Below, piece by piece: positions 23,072 to 27,012 of a stretch of 27,012 nt of DNA. The DNA is taken from the IMG/VR virus record IMGVR_UViG_3300015192_000006, positions 1 to 27,012 of that record. One strand, given 5' to 3'. This stretch comes from a virus. The position numbers and the translations under genes are program-made. The number at the start of each line of letters is the position of its first letter. Positions within the stretch are counted from its first letter, which is position 1. The notes below the pieces were generated by a model that was not told the origin of the DNA, ran no database searches, and was given only the letters and a program-made list of their open reading frames with translations.

Positions 23072-24754
23072 CTAGTCAAGGAACTCGTAGATGATTCCCT
23101 TGACCTTGATCGCCAGCCGACCGCCGACGAGGATGAGGTTCGCGCCTGCCGCGACGGCTGCGGGGGCGAGGGTGTTTTGCAGCAGGTTCTGAATCCACGT
23201 TCGCTGGCCGATGGGCCGAACGGGAGGCTGCGGCACGGGCCAGTCGAGGTTCGCTGGCGGCTGGCCGGCGAGACCGAAGAACATGTCCTGCCCGATGAGG
23301 TTCGTCTTGAGCGGGTCGATGTGGGTCTTGAGACTGGGATTGGGTGTCTTGCCGAGCGTGACCGGCCAGTCCAGAAGATTGAACGGGAAGATGGTGATGA
23401 CCTGAGCGAGCGTGTTGCTCAGGAGGTTGACGAGCCACGTTCGCTGCATGATGGGTCGGGTTGGAACCTGCGGATTGGGCCAGTCGGCATTGGGTGGCGG
23501 CTGACCCGCCGCGCCGAAGAATGTGTCCAGACCGAGGAACTTGATGGTCGTCCATATCCAGGTCTTTTGACCAATGGGTGGAACGACCCCCCGTGGGTTA
23601 GGCCAGTCCAGGTTCGCAGGCGGTTGCCCTGCGGCGCCAAAGAACTGATCCTGCCCCGCCAGCACGTTGGTCAGCTTGTCCTGCCGCCATGTCCTGACCC
23701 CGGCCTCCCAGAACTTTGTCATGGGGTTGGGCCAACTGAGTTGGGCGAACGGGTTGGCCGCAACGATGACGTTGAGCAGGGTCTGGAGCGGGTTCCAGAT
23801 ATGACTCTTGAGGGTGATGTTCGGGACGTAGCCCCTCGGATTGGGATAGTCGTAGTCCGGGGCCATGCCCGGAGCCCCGAAGAACGTGTCTTTTCCGATC
23901 AGACCCAGGGTGTAGGAGTTCGTCCAGGTCTTGAGGGTGATGTTTGGTACGTAGCCTCTGGGGTTGGGCCAGTCGTAGGTCTTGGTCTGCCCGACCACAC
24001 CGAACTGCTTGTCCTTGAGCAGCCAGAACTCGGAGGCATCGACATCGGCCTCGCGCATCCCCCGCCACAGGCGCTTGACCGGCATCTTGGAGTCGAGAGT
24101 GGACTGACCGGGAGGGAGGGTGGCGGAACCGGCGGCGACAGAGCGGAGCACGAACATGAACGCGGTCGCACCACCGGCCTGGATGTTGGACTGGGTTGCG
24201 GTCCCGACCGCACCAGGACCGACGAACGCCTTATCGTTGACGCAGACCTCGCCGGTCGTGCCACCGAAGCTGGTGACTCGGCGGGTGTAGCCAGTCGGTG
24301 CAGCGGACCACGTGTTCCCGGTCTCGTTGCTGTGGATGATGACTGAGGTGGTGTCTGCTGTGAGTGTCGTGTTGTCGTTGGTCGCCAGACCAGCCGACGA
24401 TGCATTGGTGACGATCGCGGCGAGCGGGTCGGGGTCATACGGGTTGCCGGTCGTGGGCACGCCGGAGTAGGCAAGGACGACACCCTCGCGCCAGACCGAG
24501 GCGAAGGTCCAGACCCAAGACGCGCCCTCGGATGCGGCCCGCTTCCAGTAGATGTAGCAGGCGTTCGCGGCGACAGGCTTGCCCGAAGCGAGAAGGGTCC
24601 AGCCGGTCGGGGCGGTCGGATCGACGTTGTCGTCCTTGCCGATGACCGCGATGAGGATGTCGTTATCGACGGTGCCGGTGGGCTTGGTTAGCGTGAGGTT
24701 CGCGGCGGCGCTGCCCGCTACGTTGGTCGATGCACGATACGCGGGCGAGGCCAT
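23072..24754 (-). CDS. Virion protein with seven WPNP/FFG repeats
   Basis: This 560-residue protein has an N-terminal beta-sandwich-like domain (about 1-210: DNDILIAVIGKDDNVDPTAPTGWTLLAS), of a kind found in many phage tail or receptor-binding appendages. It continues with a linker and seven repeats (about 250-530). Each has a D-W-P-N-P core (W/Y at 262, 303, 341, 384, 425, 463, 505), then a Pro-rich strand and KTW or RTW, and before the core either a D-x-FFG-xxGQPPAN block or an NPFAQLS-type block. A last strand-rich segment (GGRLAIKVKGIIYEFLD) ends it. Intervals of 41, 38, 43, 41, 38, 42 residues show a higher-order period of three units. Probably an extended tail fibre or surface protein; the function of the repeat is unknown to me. 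Confidence 0.75.
   Translation of the reverse strand: MASPAYRASTNVAGSAAANLTLTKPTGTVDNDILIAVIGKDDNVDPTAPTGWTLLASGKPVAANACYIYWKRAASEGASWVWTFASVWREGVVLAYSGVPTTGNPYDPDPLAAIVTNASSAGLATNDNTTLTADTTSVIIHSNETGNTWSAAPTGYTRRVTSFGGTTGEVCVNDKAFVGPGAVGTATQSNIQAGGATAFMFVLRSVAAGSATLPPGQSTLDSKMPVKRLWRGMREADVDASEFWLLKDKQFGVVGQTKTYDWPNPRGYVPNITLKTWTNSYTLGLIGKDTFFGAPGMAPDYDYPNPRGYVPNITLKSHIWNPLQTLLNVIVAANPFAQLSWPNPMTKFWEAGVRTWRQDKLTNVLAGQDQFFGAAGQPPANLDWPNPRGVVPPIGQKTWIWTTIKFLGLDTFFGAAGQPPPNADWPNPQVPTRPIMQRTWLVNLLSNTLAQVITIFPFNLLDWPVTLGKTPNPSLKTHIDPLKTNLIGQDMFFGLAGQPPANLDWPVPQPPVRPIGQRTWIQNLLQNTLAPAAVAAGANLILVGGRLAIKVKGIIYEFLD
23230..24010. repeat. Coding repeat array for WPNP/FFG units
   Basis: Seven diverged units of about 40 codons (period about 115-129 nt), grouped by threes into a roughly 122-codon super-period. 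The best-conserved DNA stretch encodes GQPPANLDWPNP. Units differ in sequence, so the array is old rather than a fresh duplication. Confidence 0.8.
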
Positions 24755-24777
24755 CTAGGGTCTAGACCTGTACGACT

Positions 24778-25281
24778 TTAAGACGGTTCATAGACGATGT
24801 GGGACGCGAGGGCGCCGGGAGTGCCACCAGTGAAGGCCGAGAGGCTGACCTCACCGATGCTCGTGGCGGTGCCGTAGACGGTGATCTCCTCACCGGGGAA
24901 GGCGACCCAGCGGACGATGCCGCCGAAGGCGTTGAACGAGAGCTGGATGAGATGCAACGTCGCGGCTCGCTGGGGCATCGTGGTAGCCGAGAAGCCAGTC
25001 ACCTGCGGCAGCGCAAGCGCAGCGGTGAACGGGTCGAGCGGGGCGTTCTTGCCGTTCGTGCCGAGGGTGATCGCAGTCGCCGCGACAGTCGAGTCACGGG
25101 CAAGGACCATGAACGTCGGGGTCGAGGCACCACCCTGCCCGCCGAGGTAGACCTCGGAGACAAGAAGTTTCTGTGTCGCGCTGCCACCACCAAGGAAGCA
25201 GGCACCGTTCGCGGTCATCGCTGCTGTGTCGGCTACTGCGGTCGGAGTCCATACGGGGTTCGAGAAGGACCATTTAGCCAC
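24778..25281 (-). CDS. Small beta-rich virion protein
   Basis: This 167-residue, Ala/Thr/Gly-rich, beta-prone protein starts MAKWSFSNPVWTPTAVADTAAM, a pattern I associate with small head-decoration or tail proteins in uncultured phages. Not assigned to a named family. The GTG start has a purine-rich AAGAAAGAGG site within the end of the 41-residue gene. It lies before the repeat-containing fibre-like gene, with 23 nt between them. Confidence 0.7.
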   Translation of the reverse strand: MAKWSFSNPVWTPTAVADTAAMTANGACFLGGGSATQKLLVSEVYLGGQGGASTPTFMVLARDSTVAATAITLGTNGKNAPLDPFTAALALPQVTGFSATTMPQRAATLHLIQLSFNAFGGIVRWVAFPGEEITVYGTATSIGEVSLSAFTGGTPGALASHIVYEPS

Positions 25282-25283
25282 GG

Positions 25284-25409
25284 TTATGCCTCTTTCTTAT
25301 TGAGCGACTCAGTCACTCGCTTGATGATTTCGTTCGCGGAAGTTTCGTTCAGGTTGTAGTCACGCGCGAGAGCGGTGACGAGGCTGATGGCCTCAGCGGC
25401 ATTAGCCAT
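25284..25409 (-). CDS. Very small helical protein (41 residues)
   Basis: This 41-residue protein begins MANAAEAISLVTALARDY and is almost wholly helical, with the second half NETSANEIIKRVTESLNKKEA. It has an AAAGGA ribosome binding site and starts within the last codons of the upstream zinc-protein gene (8-nt overlap). Not recognised; the compact amphipathic helix pair could be an assembly or regulatory peptide. Confidence 0.7.
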   Translation of the reverse strand: MANAAEAISLVTALARDYNLNETSANEIIKRVTESLNKKEA

Positions 25410-25692
25410 TGAGTTGTTCCTTTTTGATAATCAATTTGTCCGTTTCGTCGAGCATCGCGGAGAAGGTCTTGCATCCGGCGATCTTGCGGATCGCGCCACA
25501 GGGATCGCAGATGTAGCGGTCGCAGTTGGAGCACCACTCGCGCTCGCGCTTGCGCTCTGGGTTGCGGATCATCTGCCGCTGACAGTGGTTGCAGGTGATG
25601 GTTGCGGCTTCGAGGAAGGTGGTTCCATCGGGACCGGGAGCGTGCCGGTTGTCGATGAGCAGGTACCCCTCACGGGACCGTTTGGTCAGCAA
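25402..25692 (-). CDS. Zinc-ribbon-like small protein
   Basis: This 96-residue protein has three CxxC pairs (C34/C37, C54/C57, C62/C65) in a basic context (CNHCQRQ...CSNCDRYICDPC), as in zinc-binding proteins, and an N-terminal GYLLIDNRHAPGPDG segment. I have seen this combination among small phage proteins of unknown function. It may bind nucleic acid or a host protein. TTG start is preferred because a strong AAGGAGG site lies 7 nt upstream, overlapping the stop of the preceding gene. Confidence 0.8.
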   Translation of the reverse strand: MLTKRSREGYLLIDNRHAPGPDGTTFLEAATITCNHCQRQMIRNPERKREREWCSNCDRYICDPCGAIRKIAGCKTFSAMLDETDKLIIKKEQLNG

Positions 25693-25704
25693 GAACTCCC
25701 CTCC

Positions 25705-26103
25705 TTACGAATACGAGAGTGAGGCGCGGTTGTCCCAGATGGCGTTGAAGGCGCGTGAGCCGTTGGAATACAGCACAGCGGTCAGGTTCGCGCCGACATA
25801 GGTGAAGGACCGAACCTGCCACGCGGCGGCGCTGGTCGCGGTGCCGGGATCGGCCTGACCGAAATAGATCAGGTTGTTCGCCCCGTCGTAGGCCATCTCG
25901 GAGATGTACCGGGAGCCGATGGTTTTGAGCAATCCGATGACCGTGCCCGCCCCCGAGACCCATGCGGTATCAGTGGTCGCGCCCTCGGCAGCGTCACCGT
26001 TGTCGGCAATGGTGATAGCGGTGTTTGAGGAAGGAACTCCGGTGGTGTCGGTGAGCACAACGCGGACCGGAAGGGCAAGGTCAATCTGTTTCTGATCGGC
26101 CAT
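25705..26103 (-). CDS. Small virion-type beta protein
   Basis: This 132-residue protein has the segments VRVVLTDTTGVPSSNTAITIA, YISEMAYDGANNLIYFG and ADPGTATSAAAWQVRSFTY. The last is a pattern common in short phage structural proteins, probably part of the tail or a fibre tip. ATG start with a GGGAGG site; the gene overlaps the end of the upstream acidic gene by 23 nt. Not assigned to a characterised family. Confidence 0.75.
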   Translation of the reverse strand: MADQKQIDLALPVRVVLTDTTGVPSSNTAITIADNGDAAEGATTDTAWVSGAGTVIGLLKTIGSRYISEMAYDGANNLIYFGQADPGTATSAAAWQVRSFTYVGANLTAVLYSNGSRAFNAIWDNRASLSYS

Positions 26104-26512
26104 GGTTCCTCCCTAGAAGCAGCAGCAGGATGGCTTTGATGTACGCCGGGACTTCCGCCGGCAGGGCATCCAGAATGGCGTTGGACTGATCGTCGTTGAA
26201 ATCTGGCTCGACCTTGTCAGACTCCGGCTCGTTCGACTCGGGATCAAACCCCAACAGCGGGTCGTCCTTGGCGCTGCCCTCACGGTGGTACCCGTAGGCC
26301 GGGTAGACATCCTTGAACGTCAGCGTCCGGGGGTCTTCCTTTGGATCAGACGGATGTGGTGAGCCGGGAAGGTCTTGAGGACGAGGGGGCTCAGGCTCTG
26401 AGTCTGGTTCTGGGGCTTTCGCTTCCCAGATGTACTTGCCCTGGGTGTCGTCCCAACGGGGGGTTCTAGTCAGGGTGGAAAAGACCACCTCATCGAGCAG
26501 GGTTTCAGCCAC
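26081..26512 (-). CDS. Acidic Pro-rich protein
   Basis: This 143-residue protein has a short N-terminal folded-looking part (MAETLLDEVVFSTLTRTPRW) and an acidic, Pro/Glu/Asp-rich middle (35-70 and 85-105) that is probably disordered. A hydrophobic helix near the C-terminus (AYIKAILLLLLGR) could be a membrane or protein-contact segment. GTG start with GGAGG 7 nt upstream. Not recognised. Confidence 0.7.
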   Translation of the reverse strand: MAETLLDEVVFSTLTRTPRWDDTQGKYIWEAKAPEPDSEPEPPRPQDLPGSPHPSDPKEDPRTLTFKDVYPAYGYHREGSAKDDPLLGFDPESNEPESDKVEPDFNDDQSNAILDALPAEVPAYIKAILLLLLGRNHGRSETD

Positions 26513-26603
26513 TCATCTCCCTCCGAGGTGGAGCACGCAAAGCGGACAAGGAATGTGGAGGAAGTGCCACAGGCGCTTGACCGGTGGCCTGCGAACAAGC
26601 GTC

Positions 26604-26750
26604 CTAGTCTGGGCTGGCCTGGGTACCAAGACGCAGCTCCAGCTTCCAGGTGCAGTTCGGGGAGCAGGCGTGAAGGTGCTCGGTGCCGTTCGTTACATGA
26701 GTCCACTCGACCGGATCGGCATCGGACTTCTTGCAGCAGTCGCAGTTCAC
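26604..26750 (-). CDS. Tiny cysteine-rich zinc-binding candidate
   Basis: This 48-residue protein has CDCC at residues 3-6, H and C further on (HLHACSPNC) and a Lys/Leu-rich end, fitting a single zinc-binding module. GTG start with AAAAGGAG upstream on the minus strand. The longer frame starting at 26870 is rejected because its first 40 codons are Pro/Leu-rich and lack a ribosome binding site. First gene after the non-coding right end. Confidence 0.6.
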   Translation of the reverse strand: MNCDCCKKSDADPVEWTHVTNGTEHLHACSPNCTWKLELRLGTQASPD

Positions 26751-26757
26751 AGGTGCT

Positions 26758-26768
26758 CCTTTTAGTGG
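26758..26768 (-). promoter_or_regulatory. CCACTAAAAGG leader motif at first gene
   Basis: Minus strand CCACTAAAAGG, overlapping the ribosome binding site of the 48-residue gene. It matches the motif before the scaffold gene except for one A. Preceded by CTCA, which faintly recalls phage RNA polymerase promoters of T7 type (CTCACTATAGGGAG); this is speculative. Confidence 0.3.
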
Positions 26769-26791
26769 TGAGGGGCAAAATTGAGGGAGGG

Positions 26792-26801
26792 CCTTTAGTG
26801 G
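26792..26801 (-). promoter_or_regulatory. CCACTAAAGG motif in right-end leader
   Basis: Minus strand CCACTAAAGG, 33 nt upstream of the next copy and with no gene start beside it, so it cannot be explained as a ribosome binding site. This is the best reason to consider the motif regulatory. Confidence 0.3.
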
Positions 26802-26881
26802 CGGAAGGAGTGGGAGGTGCCCGTTTTTACCTACCCCACCCCCCGTCTTTGGGTATCGGCCCGGCACCACCTGACGCTCAG

Positions 26882-26927
26882 CATCACATGCAATGCTTAT
26901 TACATGGGGAGAGAGGGGGATGTCACA
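26882..26927 (-). promoter_or_regulatory. Possible sigma70-like promoter with partial palindrome
   Basis: On the minus strand GTGACA (26922-26927) and TGTAAT (26900-26905) are separated by 16 nt and match the -35 and -10 consensus at 5 of 6 positions each. Just downstream, 26882-26897 is a partial palindrome (GCAT..CATG..ATGC). Transcription would begin about 140 nt before the first gene and drive the whole minus-strand operon. Not tested; the match could be chance. Confidence 0.35.
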
Positions 26928-27012
26928 AGATGAGACATGACTAGACTGTTACATTCGTGGGACGGTGGACAAGTGCCATAATCTGGCCTGTTTACCCTAG
27001 TTCTGGCGTTGT

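Larger units (their letters stand above)
26751..27012. other. Non-coding right end, leader of the operon
   Basis: 262 nt without a convincing gene on either strand. It contains two CCACTAAA(A)GG motifs (minus strand), a possible sigma70-like promoter and a partial palindrome. Open frames here are short, lack ribosome binding sites and are not supported. No tRNA-like structure was seen. Confidence 0.6.

Noticed and set aside
23230-24010. Regularly spaced repeats that could suggest a CRISPR array
   Set aside because: Spacing is about 115-129 nt, repeats are diverged and in frame, and they encode a conserved peptide motif, so this is a protein repeat.
23177-24346. Plus-strand open frame of 389 codons opposite the repeat protein
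   Set aside because: It mirrors the repeat structure of the minus-strand gene and has no recognisable domain or ribosome binding site; it is a shadow.
26528-26944. Plus-strand open frame at the right end
   Set aside because: Low-complexity composition, no ribosome binding site, and antisense to the small zinc-binding gene and its leader.
26870-27012. tRNA gene in the right-end non-coding region
   Set aside because: No cloverleaf arms, T-loop GTTC-type sequence or acceptor pairing could be found by eye.

Overview
This window looks like the virion-structure and packaging module of a short-tailed, podovirus-like double-stranded DNA bacteriophage, or an uncultured relative known from metagenomes. 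The evidence is a terminase large subunit, a portal protein, an N4-gp56-type major capsid protein with a scaffold-like gene beside it, two very large internal-virion or ejection-type proteins (one with a lytic transglycosylase domain), tail-like proteins, and no recognisable tape-measure, tail-tube or tail-assembly-chaperone genes. Nearly every gene is on the minus strand, packed end to end with 1-4 nt overlaps (ATGA, TGATG, TAATG, TAGTG). GTG and TTG starts are frequent (about 11 of 26 full-length minus-strand genes). The DNA is GC-rich with GC-rich third codon positions, which suggests a GC-rich host; the host itself cannot be named. No integrase, tRNA, CRISPR array or insertion sequence is visible.

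Reading in the direction of transcription (right to left): 27012-26751 holds no convincing gene but a possible promoter and leader. From 26750 to 24778 come small proteins: two cysteine-rich zinc-binding candidates, an acidic protein, a 41-residue protein and two probable virion proteins. 24754-23072 is a 560-residue protein with seven WPNP/FFG repeats. 22989-22083 encodes three small basic or Lys/Ala-rich proteins. 22083-18950 holds terminase and portal. 18949-12245 encodes a small helical protein, an 887-residue lytic-transglycosylase protein and a 1245-residue ejection-like protein. 12078-10366 is the scaffold-like protein and the major capsid protein, followed by a long inverted repeat (10261-10342).

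From 10218 to 9703 is a capsid-adjacent 171-residue protein. Then, inside the morphogenesis operon, comes a two-gene glycosylation cassette (9698-5830). It consists of an exactly 1000-residue protein that strings together a GT2-type glycosyltransferase, TPR-like helices, a class I SAM methyltransferase and a GT-B (GT4-like) glycosyltransferase, plus a translationally coupled 289-residue compact GT4-like enzyme. The remaining region (5820-1) holds a head-tail adaptor-like protein, a 629-residue tail protein, a fibre-like protein, a free-standing HNH endonuclease, two tandem paralogous small virion proteins, a Cys/His-rich protein, a coiled-coil protein with a C-terminal membrane segment, and the first codons of another gene.

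The most interesting element is the glycosylation cassette. Its position between capsid and connector genes suggests that the phage decorates its own virion with a (possibly methylated) glycan made largely by one multifunctional enzyme. Other points of interest are the WPNP/FFG super-repeat protein, the strong hairpin after the capsid gene, and a possible plus-strand membrane peptide at 12139-12342 opposite to all other genes. All functional calls come from motif reading alone; no database search was possible.
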